Positions 26,253 to 35,600 of a stretch of 64,000 nucleotides of DNA are shown here, piece by piece. The notes beneath the pieces are model-generated. The model did no database searches and had not been told where the DNA came from. It saw only the letters and a list, made by a program, of their open reading frames with translations. The DNA is from Anaerosporobacter faecicola (GTDB lineage: Bacteria; Bacillota; Clostridia; Lachnospirales; Lachnospiraceae). The DNA lies in NCBI RefSeq assembly GCF_012070565.1, contig NZ_JAAQRO010000022.1:62001-126000 (forward strand), written 5' to 3'. How positions within the stretch are numbered: the first letter of the stretch is position 1; each line of letters opens with the position of its first letter. Both the position numbers and the translations under genes were made by a program.

Positions 26253-27668
26253 TTAGGAAACAATACAATAATTATTTTTTCCCTGACCTTTTACCGTATA
26301 AAGTGCCGAGTCAGCCAATCTATATAATTTCTGGAAATCCTGTTCATCTCTCACAAATGTTCCACCAATACTAGTAGATATTTTCATTCCTGGATAATCC
26401 TTTTCAAATTGTTGGCCAATGAGTTCCATAAACTTTTTCATCATCTCTTCTATATTTTCGTTTGAAATTTCATGCCCAACAAATACTGCGAACTCATCCC
26501 CTCCCATTCTAGCAACTACATCTTCTCTTCGATTAAAATAGTTTTTTAGAAGTGCTGCGTATTTTTTTAAAGTTTTATCACCAATAGGATGACCATATGT
26601 ATCGTTAATCGCTTTAAAATTATCCATATCACAAATCAAAAGAATTCCTTGATTGGGCGTAATCTTCAATAACTTCATTACCTGTTCTTCAAATCCTTCC
26701 CGATTTAGAAGAGTTGTTAAATTATCTGTTTTGGCTTTTCGAGTCATCTCTGCCATACTCATAGCCATATTTCTTGTTACATGAATCAATACCAGCACGG
26801 AAAATATTCCTATCAAAGCCATCAGTATTCCTAATCTCCACATTGGCGCCAATAAAGTACTCCGTTTGATAAAAGATATAAGATACCAATTCGTAATAGC
26901 CATTTGCGTAATATCCACATAATAGACACCATCCTCTGTACGAATCGTTGATTGTCCTAACTTATTGGCTTCAATAATCGCATTCAGCTGTTGATAAAAA
27001 CGCTCATCACATTCTGATAAGTTATCACCACCCATATGTTTTCCTGAATCTGCAAGTATTATTCGGTCTTTACCAGCAACAAAAAGTGCTCCATCAACAT
27101 CATTAACATTTGTAATTTCCGAAATCAGCTTTTCCGCGAAATCTACATAAACGTCTACAGAGAGCACACGAATTGCATGATCAAGGTGGATTTTAGCAGA
27201 AACACTGGTACAGATTATACCTAGTTGTGCATCATAATATGGTTCACAAAAAACAAAATCTTCACTGTCTTTTCCTGCAATGTACCATGGTCGTTCTTGT
27301 ATATTCCAATCAGATTCTGGTGTCCACCCTGACGCATCCACATAAAATCCTGTTTCATCCCCCACATAAATACCCATAGGATATGCATCATGGACTTGAT
27401 AAGTTGATGAAAGAAATTGTTGAAGTTCTTTGTCGCTCGTAAAATTATCTTCAATGACCTTCTTATAAATTTCTAGTTCACTTATGATTTCTCCAGTCCA
27501 GTCATTTAACTGATTTGCACAGTGATTGGATTTGATCGTTAGATTCTCTTTTGAAAGTTTAATTATTGAAGTGGAAGCTAGTAGGGTATAAACAATAACA
27601 AGACAAAATACTACAGACATGATTATAAGTCCCAATCGCATCCCATATTTGAAATTTTTATTTTTCAA
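26253..27668 (-). CDS. membrane diguanylate cyclase with dCache sensor and I-site
   Basis: 471 aa. Helices at about 10-32 and 275-300 flank a dCache sensor with the signature YVGDETGFYVDASGWTPESD and WNIQERPWY, which in relatives binds small ligands. The GGDEF domain has active site RMGGDEF and an intact RxxD inhibitory site (RRED, five residues before GGDEF), so feedback inhibition is expected, unlike the neighbour. The only ribosome site, AAGAAGAGG, serves a TTG at 27668; the ATG at 27692 has none. Next to another cyclase, but with a 111-bp gap. Confidence 0.92.
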   Translation of the reverse strand: MKNKNFKYGMRLGLIIMSVVFCLVIVYTLLASTSIIKLSKENLTIKSNHCANQLNDWTGEIISELEIYKKVIEDNFTSDKELQQFLSSTYQVHDAYPMGIYVGDETGFYVDASGWTPESDWNIQERPWYIAGKDSEDFVFCEPYYDAQLGIICTSVSAKIHLDHAIRVLSVDVYVDFAEKLISEITNVNDVDGALFVAGKDRIILADSGKHMGGDNLSECDERFYQQLNAIIEANKLGQSTIRTEDGVYYVDITQMAITNWYLISFIKRSTLLAPMWRLGILMALIGIFSVLVLIHVTRNMAMSMAEMTRKAKTDNLTTLLNREGFEEQVMKLLKITPNQGILLICDMDNFKAINDTYGHPIGDKTLKKYAALLKNYFNRREDVVARMGGDEFAVFVGHEISNENIEEMMKKFMELIGQQFEKDYPGMKISTSIGGTFVRDEQDFQKLYRLADSALYTVKGQGKNNYCIVS

Positions 27669-27884
27669 CTTTATATCCTCTTCTTTTATCATAATGGTAT
27701 ATTTTGCTACTAAAACCTTTCGTATATTTTACAACAAAATATACAATAAATCTATTCGCATAACAACCAAAATGATTAAACTTCTGAAATCTGTTCCCGC
27801 AACGCAAAAAATCCGAGCCTCCAGACAACCCTTAAAGATTGTCCGAGCGCTCGGAAATGCCTTGTTCAAGCCTTTTCTTCGTAT

Positions 27885-29318
27885 CTATTCGTGTATCTTT
27901 GAAAGCAAGACCACCGTCTCAACATGCATACTATGAGAGAACTGATCTACTGCCCGAATCCGCTTCATCTCATATCCTTGGTCACATAAATATCTACAAT
28001 CTCTGGCTAACGTTGCTGGATCACAGGATACATAGACGACTCTTTTCGGCTGCATCTGTATTACTGTTTGAAGAAGCGTTTCGTCACAGCCTTTTCTTGG
28101 AGGATCAACGACTACTACATCTGCTCGCATACTTCCGCCACTTTGTTCATACTGTGCTGGCATAACTTCTTCTGCCGCACCAACGAAGAATTCTGCATTA
28201 TGAATCTCGTTAATTTTTGCGTTATTCTTCGCATCAGCTATGGCTTCTGGTACAATTTCCACTCCATATACCTGTTTCGCCTGTTTCGCAAGGAATAGAG
28301 AGATTGTACCGATTCCACAATATAAATCCCACACAATCTCATTTCCAGTCAAATCCGCATATTCCAATGCTGTCTCATACAATTTCTTTGTCTGAACCGG
28401 ATTTACTTGGAAAAAGGATAATGGAGAGATCTGATACTTGATATCCCCAATGTAATCGGTGATGTAATCCTGCCCCCATAATGTATGGCAGGTTGGTCCA
28501 AGAATAACGTTTGTCTTTTCTGTATTGCAGTTGATTCCAATGCTTGTCATCCCCGGAATATCTTTTAATTTGTCTACCAAATGCTCTGCATGTGGCAACT
28601 TTGTTCCATTAATGACAAGGCAAACCATAATTTCCCCAGTAACAAAACCGATTCTTGTTAAGATATGACGAACAAGCCCTGTATGATTTTCTTCATCATA
28701 TGGTTCGATTCCTTCCTCCGTGATAAATTGTTTCACTAGAGCAAGAAGTTCATCATTATTCTCCGCCTGAATATAGCAATGCTCACAATCCACGATTGCA
28801 TGGGAACGGCTTGCATAGAAACCTGTTACAATCTGTCCATTTTCACCTTTTCCTACTGGAAACTGTGCTTTATTCCGATAATGGTAAGGAGTTTCCATTC
28901 CAATGATTGGTTCCGTGATCGTATCAATTTCTTCGCCAAAATGGGCGATTCGCTTGAAGCAATCTTTCACTTTATTCTCTTTGTATCGTAACTGTTCGTC
29001 ATAAGAAAGATGTTGGAGTTGACAGCCACCACACTGACGCGCCACTTCACATCTTGGTTCCACGCGATAGGAGGATTTCTTCAATACCTCCATTAGTCTA
29101 GCATATCCATAATTCTTTTTTAACTTCATTACTCTTATGACTGCTTCATCACCAGGCAATGCTTCTTTGACGAAGAAGGTATACCCATCTACATGGGCAA
29201 TTCCCTCTCCTTCTGAACCAAGAGCATCTATGGTAACAGTCAGATCTTGATTCTTTTCAAAAGGAAGCGCTTCCCATTCCTTGGGTTTTGTATTCTTTTT
29301 GCTATTCTTTCTGGTCAT
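27885..29318 (-). CDS. rlmD: 23S rRNA (uracil-C5)-methyltransferase, RumA/RlmD family
   Basis: 477 aa. N-terminal TRAM domain (about 20-80), then the [4Fe-4S] cysteines (CEVARQCGGCQLQHL, about 88-102). A Rossmann methyltransferase core has SAM motif DLYCGIGTISLFLA, DPPRKGC and the catalytic Cys in VYVSCDPATLARD. It methylates a uracil of 23S rRNA at C5 using SAM. Firmicutes enzymes of this type may modify two positions, so rlmD versus rlmCD is open. ATG 29318 has GGAG at 8 bases. The 29319-29567 gap holds only AT-rich DNA. Confidence 0.92.
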   Translation of the reverse strand: MTRKNSKKNTKPKEWEALPFEKNQDLTVTIDALGSEGEGIAHVDGYTFFVKEALPGDEAVIRVMKLKKNYGYARLMEVLKKSSYRVEPRCEVARQCGGCQLQHLSYDEQLRYKENKVKDCFKRIAHFGEEIDTITEPIIGMETPYHYRNKAQFPVGKGENGQIVTGFYASRSHAIVDCEHCYIQAENNDELLALVKQFITEEGIEPYDEENHTGLVRHILTRIGFVTGEIMVCLVINGTKLPHAEHLVDKLKDIPGMTSIGINCNTEKTNVILGPTCHTLWGQDYITDYIGDIKYQISPLSFFQVNPVQTKKLYETALEYADLTGNEIVWDLYCGIGTISLFLAKQAKQVYGVEIVPEAIADAKNNAKINEIHNAEFFVGAAEEVMPAQYEQSGGSMRADVVVVDPPRKGCDETLLQTVIQMQPKRVVYVSCDPATLARDCRYLCDQGYEMKRIRAVDQFSHSMHVETVVLLSKIHE

Positions 29319-29567
29319 GTAAGTTTCTCCTTCTTTCTATCAGGCTTGTACACTTTGCATACTTTCCAAGCTTTCCTATCACGTTCTTGATTTCCATTTA
29401 TATAATATAAATACTTTATTTATCCGTTTAATTTTCGTATTCTTGTATTCACCGTTTGTTCTTCCTGTTTCTGCTTTCACTTTTTGTTTCAAACTTCTTA
29501 TATTGAAAACACTTCTGTTTTCACACTACCCTCTTCATAACTCTATTTTTACATCATACATCAAAAA

Positions 29568-29618
29568 AACTGTTGCAACATGAAGTATACTACCTCGTTA
29601 TCCATATTTGCAACAGTT
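29568..29618. terminator. intrinsic terminator
   Basis: AACTGTTGCAA pairs with TTGCAACAGTT (11 bp), with poly-A before it and T-rich sequence after, just downstream of the yhaM stop. Confidence 0.8.
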
Positions 29619-29624
29619 CTACTA

Positions 29625-30566
29625 TTATTTTGTACTTCTTCTTATATTTGATTCAAAGAACTTGTTATAGCCAAGCCATTCGGCTTTTTCATCTGCACCC
29701 TTTAAGATTTCGATCATCGTCTGTAACTTTGCATCGGTGTTATCTGCATAAGTAAGAGCTACCGCTTCGATGAGGGCTGGTTTCTTTGGTGATCCATATT
29801 CTAATTCTCCATGATGGGATAAGATACAATGTTTTAATTCATTTGCCAGACTCTTTGGGAAGTTTGGTATCGTTTGGATCCGAGAACTAATCTTCTCTGT
29901 TCCAATGTAGATATGTCCCAATAATTGTCCATCATCTGTATAATCATTCTCTGGAAAGGTAGATAATTCATCTAATTTACCGATATCATGGAATAATGCA
30001 GCACTAATCAAGAGATCACGATTGATCACTGGATAGTTCGTTGCTAAGTATTCACATAAACGAGTAACACCTAACGTATGTTCTAATAATCCCCCAACAA
30101 AACCATGGTGAACTGTCTTAGCTGCTGAATGATTTTTAAATGCTTTCACAAAGTCTTTATCTTCAACAAAGAAACTATTTACTAATTTACTTAAATATGG
30201 ATTGGTAATCTTAGAAATCATAGCGAGTATCTCGTTATACATGTCATTTACATTCTTTTCCGTTGTAGGAACAAAATCACTTGGATCATATTCTCCCTCT
30301 TGACTCTTACGAATTCTCTTAACGTTGAATTGTAACGAGTTCTGAAAACTTGTGATTTGTCCATCTACATGAATGTAATCCATGGCGTCAAAATTATCGA
30401 TTCCGTTGGATAATTCCCATACTTTCGCATCGATCGTACCAGTTCTATCCTGTAAGAGTAGAGAATAATAGCTTTTACCAGCCTTTGTCTTCAAACTCTG
30501 TTTCGTTTTACATAGATAGGTCTCTGATATCATCTCGCCATCACGCAACTCATTTATATATTTCAT
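29625..30566 (-). CDS. yhaM: 3'-5' exoribonuclease YhaM
   Basis: 313 aa. N-terminal OB-fold (residues about 15-95: SYYSLLLQDRTGTIDAKVWE), then an HD metal-dependent hydrolase domain (GGLLEHTLGVTRLCEY, ALFHDIGKLDEL, LKHCILSHHGE). This domain pair and length identify YhaM, which trims RNA (and DNA in vitro) from the 3' end. The HD residues are intact. It follows the HtrA-like gene by 58 bp on the same strand. Confidence 0.94.
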   Translation of the reverse strand: MKYINELRDGEMISETYLCKTKQSLKTKAGKSYYSLLLQDRTGTIDAKVWELSNGIDNFDAMDYIHVDGQITSFQNSLQFNVKRIRKSQEGEYDPSDFVPTTEKNVNDMYNEILAMISKITNPYLSKLVNSFFVEDKDFVKAFKNHSAAKTVHHGFVGGLLEHTLGVTRLCEYLATNYPVINRDLLISAALFHDIGKLDELSTFPENDYTDDGQLLGHIYIGTEKISSRIQTIPNFPKSLANELKHCILSHHGELEYGSPKKPALIEAVALTYADNTDAKLQTMIEILKGADEKAEWLGYNKFFESNIRRSTK

Positions 30567-30624
30567 TTAACTACCTAGCCTCTCTAAACTAACTGTGTAA
30601 TATTATTCTGCTAGCTATTATACC

Positions 30625-31953
30625 CTAATTCTTTTTCTTATGCAACTGCACGTGGAATGTCAGTTCTTTCTTCTCCTCTTCGCCCTTGCTAGTAGTACGT
30701 TTTACCACAATCGTAAGCTCATCCTTTGGTTGATAAGTGGAGATGATGGTATTCAACTGTGCCATGGAGATAATCGTGCTATCGTCAATCTTAAGGATTA
30801 CATCCCCTGTTTGTAACCCAGCTTCCAAGGCTGGCGATTCTGTCTCAACTTCATTGACGTAAACCCCGTTATCCACACCTAAACTAGCAGCGATCTCTGT
30901 CGTCAGATCCGTTCCTATGATACCAAGGTATGTCCGATTTCTACCTTTTACAAGAGCATCAATGATTGGCTTGATCCTAGTAATAGATAATGCCGTATTG
31001 ATATTGGCATTCAACTCGCTCTTAAAACTATGGATATGCGTTATTATACCTATAATTTCTCCCTTTAGGTTTACAATCGCTCCGTCTCCATCATTATTAT
31101 TCGAGATATCGGTATTAAATAAATCCACACGATTATCTGTGATATATGCACTTGTGGTTTTCCCTGTGATCATACCGTATTCTCGTGATAATGGATACCC
31201 GTTAGGATTACCAACTGCTATGACTGGCTCCCCTGCCGATAAACCAATTGATTCTCCAAGTGTGGCAACTTTAAATGTATGCTTGATTTTCTCCGATAAT
31301 AAGGATTCGTCCACTTTGATGATTGCTAAGTCCAGTTTGCTATCATAGTCAAAGAGTTTCGCTTCTACTACATTATCTACATCAAAGGTTACTCGAATCT
31401 TATTCACTTCTTTTATCTTACTGTAACGTACCAAAATAGATAACGTTTTTTTATCTTCTGTCTCATGAATGATTATTCCAGAAGTAACATCTGCCGTTTC
31501 ATATGGATTTTGTAACCAATCTACACTTTTGATGATACCTGCTACAGAAACAATGGATCGATTGACTTCATCCGTAATGGTATCTAACTCCTCGTAGATT
31601 TTCTTATAGTCCTCCACTGTTAGATCTGTTATTCTCTCCATGATGATTGGCTGTGTTTCTTCCACCATTTCCACCTTACAATCTGGAATTACAGAAGCAA
31701 GTCGAAGAGTATTCATCTGTCTCATAAAATTCGTTAATCTTCCCTCTTCCTCTTCCTGAAATACGTCCTTGATATAAGGGTAGGTAACACAAATGGCAAT
31801 ACTACTGACAACGCCGAATAGTATTGCTAACATGATTGTCTTCACTACACATCCCAGTACATTTTTCCAGCTCTTTTTAGGAATAATCTGTTCCTGAATG
31901 AAATTAAACTCCTTTTGGTCCACCAGGGGGCTAATTCTCTTATCATTTGGCAT
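30625..31953 (-). CDS. degenerate HtrA-like PDZ protein lacking the catalytic triad
   Basis: 442 aa. Cytoplasmic basic start, one membrane helix (about 33-57), a spacer, a trypsin-like fold (about 130-310) and a PDZ domain (about 342-437: YLGIIGTDLTTEIAASLGV, SPALEAGLQTGDVILKID). The HtrA Ser motif GNSGGPLVN is replaced by NDGDGAIVN (288-295), losing the Ser. The usual TNxHVV is LSILVRYSKI, losing the His. The Asp is kept (DSKLDLAIIKV, Asp204). It therefore looks catalytically dead and may bind peptides or regulate active proteases. ATG 31953 has AAGGAG at 7 bases. Confidence 0.88.
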   Translation of the reverse strand: MPNDKRISPLVDQKEFNFIQEQIIPKKSWKNVLGCVVKTIMLAILFGVVSSIAICVTYPYIKDVFQEEEEGRLTNFMRQMNTLRLASVIPDCKVEMVEETQPIIMERITDLTVEDYKKIYEELDTITDEVNRSIVSVAGIIKSVDWLQNPYETADVTSGIIIHETEDKKTLSILVRYSKIKEVNKIRVTFDVDNVVEAKLFDYDSKLDLAIIKVDESLLSEKIKHTFKVATLGESIGLSAGEPVIAVGNPNGYPLSREYGMITGKTTSAYITDNRVDLFNTDISNNNDGDGAIVNLKGEIIGIITHIHSFKSELNANINTALSITRIKPIIDALVKGRNRTYLGIIGTDLTTEIAASLGVDNGVYVNEVETESPALEAGLQTGDVILKIDDSTIISMAQLNTIISTYQPKDELTIVVKRTTSKGEEEKKELTFHVQLHKKKN

Positions 31954-32397
31954 ATTACTTCTCCTTAACTCCTGTCCAAACCGTTAATTTGTTACCAACA
32001 CGTGACATGCTGTACCCCTTTTTGTTATGAATTCACTATGTCATTGGCAATCCGAGCATTTGTGATACATGCTCATATATTGCAGGTCATTACTATATTG
32101 TAACATTTTATCATTTACTTGTGAACACTCTATGAATAAAATGTTAAATGATATTACATATTACTATTCCTAACATCTTCCCTGTATACATACATCTATA
32201 CTAGATGATTAAATCTAAAATTCTACTTTGGATTCTTACTAATTTCTGAATTTCTTACTGTTTTTAATAATTTAGTTATTTTCATTTGCCTAGGAATCAT
32301 GTAGAATATAACTAATCCCGCATATACAGAATACCTGTAGTTCTGTTTCATTATTTGACGAGAAGGGTTAAAGAAGGATCGCTATGATAGCAATTTA

Positions 32398-32457
32398 GGA
32401 AAGGAGCCATGCAATGTCTTCTTTAAACCAATAACCTAATCTATCAGCAAGATTAGG
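32398..32457 (+). promoter_or_regulatory. mutS2 leader: strong ribosome site, mini-ORFs and hairpin
   Basis: GGAAAGGAG (32398) serves a 5-codon ORF at 32409-32426 (MQCLL) and overlaps a 6-codon ORF at 32414-32434 (MSSLNQ). A hairpin CCTAATCT-ATCAGCA-AGATTAGG (32435-32457) follows, and GGCTCC (32456-32461) can instead pair with GGAGCC (32403-32408). The mutS2 ATG has no ribosome site of its own. This looks like leader control or reinitiation. The rest of 31954-32397 is AT-rich without a gene I can support. Confidence 0.45.
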
Positions 32458-32468
32458 CTCCATTATGC

Positions 32469-34862
32469 ATGGGTAAACAATTGAACGCAAAAGCAATCAA
32501 CACATTAGAATATAATAAAATCATTGAGCGATTAGTACAATGCGCAGGATCTCCTCTTGGTAAGGAACGCTGTAGCAAACTTCTACCAATGAATCAATTA
32601 CATGAGATCCAACAAGCACAAAAAGAAACTTCCGATGCATTAAAGCGAATCCTTCAAAAAGGAAGCGTTTCTTTTTCTGGATTAAAGGATATCCGTGGTT
32701 CCATCAAACGATTGGAGATTGGTTCCACACTTGGTATGGGCGAACTATTACAGATTAGCTCTGTACTTGATGTAACGTTACGAATTAAGGCATTTTCAAG
32801 AACGGATAGTGATGAAAATGAAATGGATTCTCTTGATGAACGTTTCACACTCTTAGAGCCTTTGTCACCGATTAATAACGAAATCAAACGTTGTATCGTA
32901 ACAGAAGAGGAAATGAGTGACGATGCAAGTTCAACTTTAAAGCACATCAGACGCACCATTAAGAATACCAATGAAAAAGTCCGGGAACAATTGAATTCCA
33001 TCGTCAGTTCCCAAACTACCAAATCCATGTTACGAGAGAATATCATTACCATGAGAAATGGTCGTTATTGTCTTCCTGTTAAGCAAGAATACAAAGGGCA
33101 ATTTCAAGGTATGGTTCATGACCAATCCTCCACTGGTTCAACCTTCTTCATCGAACCAATGGCAGTTGTTAAGCTTAATAATGAACTCCGTGAGCTTGCT
33201 GTTCAGGAGCAAGATGAAATTGAACGAATCCTTTCTTCCTTAAGTGCTTCTATTGCTGTTGAAACAGAAAAACTTTCTGATAACCTTAGCATCTTAAGCG
33301 AGCTGGATTTCATTTTCGCAAAAGCATATCTATCAAAACAATTAAAAGCCACAGAACCAGAATTCAATACCAAGGGCTATGTGAATATTAAAAAGGGGCG
33401 TCATCCTTTGATTGATGCCAAGCAAGTAGTTCCGATTGACATTCATTTAGGTGATGAATACAACTTACTGATTGTTACTGGTCCGAATACCGGTGGTAAA
33501 ACCGTTTCCCTTAAAACGGTTGGACTCTTTACTCTGATGGGACAAGCAGGACTTCACATTCCAGCATTTGATGGTTCTTCCCTTGCGGTTTTCGAAGAAG
33601 TATTCGCAGATATTGGTGATGAGCAAAGTATTGAGCAGAGTTTAAGTACCTTCTCTTCTCATATGACCAATACCATTCATATTATTAAGAATGCCACGCC
33701 AAACAGTTTGGTTCTATTTGATGAATTAGGTGCTGGAACCGATCCTACAGAGGGTGCAGCTTTGGCTATGTCGATCCTATCCTACCTTCATGAACAGGAT
33801 ATTCGAACAATGGCGACTACTCATTACAGTGAACTTAAGATCTTTGCCTTATCTACAGAAGGTGTCGAGAATGCTTGCTGTGAATTCAGTGTAGAAACCT
33901 TACGTCCTACCTATCGTCTCTTGATTGGAATTCCTGGTAAGAGTAATGCCTTTGCCATATCTAGCAAACTTGGTCTTCCTGATTACATCATCGATGATGC
34001 CAAAAGTCGTATTGATAGTGAAGAGCAAAGTTTTGAAGATGTCATCAGCGATCTTGAAGCAAGTCGCGTGACAATTGAAAAAGAACGGGAAGAGATTGAA
34101 AAACTGAAGCAAGAGTCTGCTGCGTTGAAGAAACAGTTAGAACAAAAACAAGACAAATTGGATCAAGCAAAAGAAAGAATATTACGAGAAGCCAATGAAG
34201 AAGCCCGTGATATCCTTGCCGAAGCTAAGGAATATGCCGATGAAACCATTAAGAATTACAACAAATGGACGAAGGAAAGTGGTCTTGGTCGTGCGATGGA
34301 GCAAGAACGTTCTAAACTTCGCGAGAAACTTAATTCCACAGAATCCAAACTTGCTTTAAAGAATAAAACAAAAACGAATAAAACAAACAAGCCAAAGGAT
34401 TTCCACCTTGGAGATGCTGTTCATGTGCTTAGTCTTAATCTAAAAGGTACGGTTAGTTCTTTACCAAATGCCAAAGGAGACCTATTTGTACAAATGGGTA
34501 TTTTACGTTCTCAAGTTAACATCACTGATCTTGAACTGATCGATGAACCAGTTATCACAACCCCATCATTAAAGAAAACCGGCAGTGGTAAGATCAAGAT
34601 GACAAAGAGTATGAACATTAGTGCTAGTATAAACCTCATAGGAAAGACGGTAGCCGAAGCATTACCTGAACTAGATAAGTATTTAGATGATGCATACCTT
34701 GCACATTTACCTCAATGTACGGTTATTCATGGTAGAGGAACTGGCATCTTAAAAAATGCAGTTCATCAACATTTAAAGAAATTAAAATATGTCGCTTCTT
34801 ATCGCCTTGGTACATTTGGTGAAGGCGACCAAGGTGTTACGATTGTAGAATTTAAAAAGTAG
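32469..34862 (+). CDS. mutS2: MutS2 nuclease/ATPase
   Basis: 797 aa. MutS-like core and clamp (1-310), ABC-type ATPase with Walker A GPNTGGKTVSLKT and Walker B LVLFDELGAGTDPTEGA, a long coiled coil (about 515-640), a KOW-like segment (FHLGDAVHVLSLNLKGTV) and the C-terminal Smr nuclease domain (HGRGTGILKNAVHQHLK). MutS2 suppresses recombination and in Bacillus rescues collided ribosomes. A TAG lies 5 codons upstream in frame, so ATG 32469 is the only start despite no ribosome site. It is followed 15 bases later by a two-component pair, probably one operon. Confidence 0.95.
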   Translation: MGKQLNAKAINTLEYNKIIERLVQCAGSPLGKERCSKLLPMNQLHEIQQAQKETSDALKRILQKGSVSFSGLKDIRGSIKRLEIGSTLGMGELLQISSVLDVTLRIKAFSRTDSDENEMDSLDERFTLLEPLSPINNEIKRCIVTEEEMSDDASSTLKHIRRTIKNTNEKVREQLNSIVSSQTTKSMLRENIITMRNGRYCLPVKQEYKGQFQGMVHDQSSTGSTFFIEPMAVVKLNNELRELAVQEQDEIERILSSLSASIAVETEKLSDNLSILSELDFIFAKAYLSKQLKATEPEFNTKGYVNIKKGRHPLIDAKQVVPIDIHLGDEYNLLIVTGPNTGGKTVSLKTVGLFTLMGQAGLHIPAFDGSSLAVFEEVFADIGDEQSIEQSLSTFSSHMTNTIHIIKNATPNSLVLFDELGAGTDPTEGAALAMSILSYLHEQDIRTMATTHYSELKIFALSTEGVENACCEFSVETLRPTYRLLIGIPGKSNAFAISSKLGLPDYIIDDAKSRIDSEEQSFEDVISDLEASRVTIEKEREEIEKLKQESAALKKQLEQKQDKLDQAKERILREANEEARDILAEAKEYADETIKNYNKWTKESGLGRAMEQERSKLREKLNSTESKLALKNKTKTNKTNKPKDFHLGDAVHVLSLNLKGTVSSLPNAKGDLFVQMGILRSQVNITDLELIDEPVITTPSLKKTGSGKIKMTKSMNISASINLIGKTVAEALPELDKYLDDAYLAHLPQCTVIHGRGTGILKNAVHQHLKKLKYVASYRLGTFGEGDQGVTIVEFKK

Positions 34863-34877
34863 CAGAAAGGAGATTTC

Positions 34878-35600
34878 ATGGCAGAAAAACAGAAGATTTT
34901 AATTGTAGATGATGATGCAAATATTGCCGAATTAATCTCGCTCTATTTGCTGAAAGAATGTTTTGACACATTAATTGTAAATGATGGTGAAGAAGCGATT
35001 GAAAAGTTCCATACGTATCAGCCTGGATTAATCCTGTTAGATTTAATGCTACCAGGTATTGATGGTTATGAGGTTTGCCGTGAAATTCGTAAAACGTCTA
35101 ACGTTCCGATCATTATGCTCTCTGCTAAAGGAGAGATTTTTGATAAAGTTCTTGGATTGGAACTTGGTGCTGATGATTATATTATTAAACCTTTTGATTC
35201 AAAGGAATTGGTTGCTCGGGTGAAAGCGGTTTTACGACGCTTCCATCCGGTAGCTGCACAAGCTCCACAAATGGCATCTCCTATCGTGCAACCAAGTGGT
35301 GAGTTCGTAGAATATCCAGATTTGTTAATCAACTTATCTAATTATTCTGTAACATACTATGGGAATACGATTGATATGCCACCAAAAGAACTGGAACTAT
35401 TCTATTTCTTAGCTTCTCATCCAAATCAAGTATTTACAAGAGAACAGCTGTTAGATCATATCTGGGGATATGAGTACATTGGAGACACGCGAACGGTAGA
35501 CGTGCATATCAAAAGACTTCGTGAGAAGATCAAAGACCATACAAGCTGGAGTTTATCTACTGTTTGGGGTATTGGTTACAAATTCGAGGTGAAGAACTAA
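34878..35600 (+). CDS. OmpR/PhoB-family response regulator
   Basis: 240 aa. Receiver with acidic pair VDDDAN, Asp in LILLDLMLPGIDG and Lys in IIKPFDS. A proline-rich linker (about 122-140) precedes the winged helix (TREQLLDHIWGYEYIGDTRT, VWGIGYKFEV). ATG 34878 has AGAAAGGAG upstream. The stop overlaps the kinase start as TAATG, so translation is coupled. Confidence 0.94.
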   Translation: MAEKQKILIVDDDANIAELISLYLLKECFDTLIVNDGEEAIEKFHTYQPGLILLDLMLPGIDGYEVCREIRKTSNVPIIMLSAKGEIFDKVLGLELGADDYIIKPFDSKELVARVKAVLRRFHPVAAQAPQMASPIVQPSGEFVEYPDLLINLSNYSVTYYGNTIDMPPKELELFYFLASHPNQVFTREQLLDHIWGYEYIGDTRTVDVHIKRLREKIKDHTSWSLSTVWGIGYKFEVKN

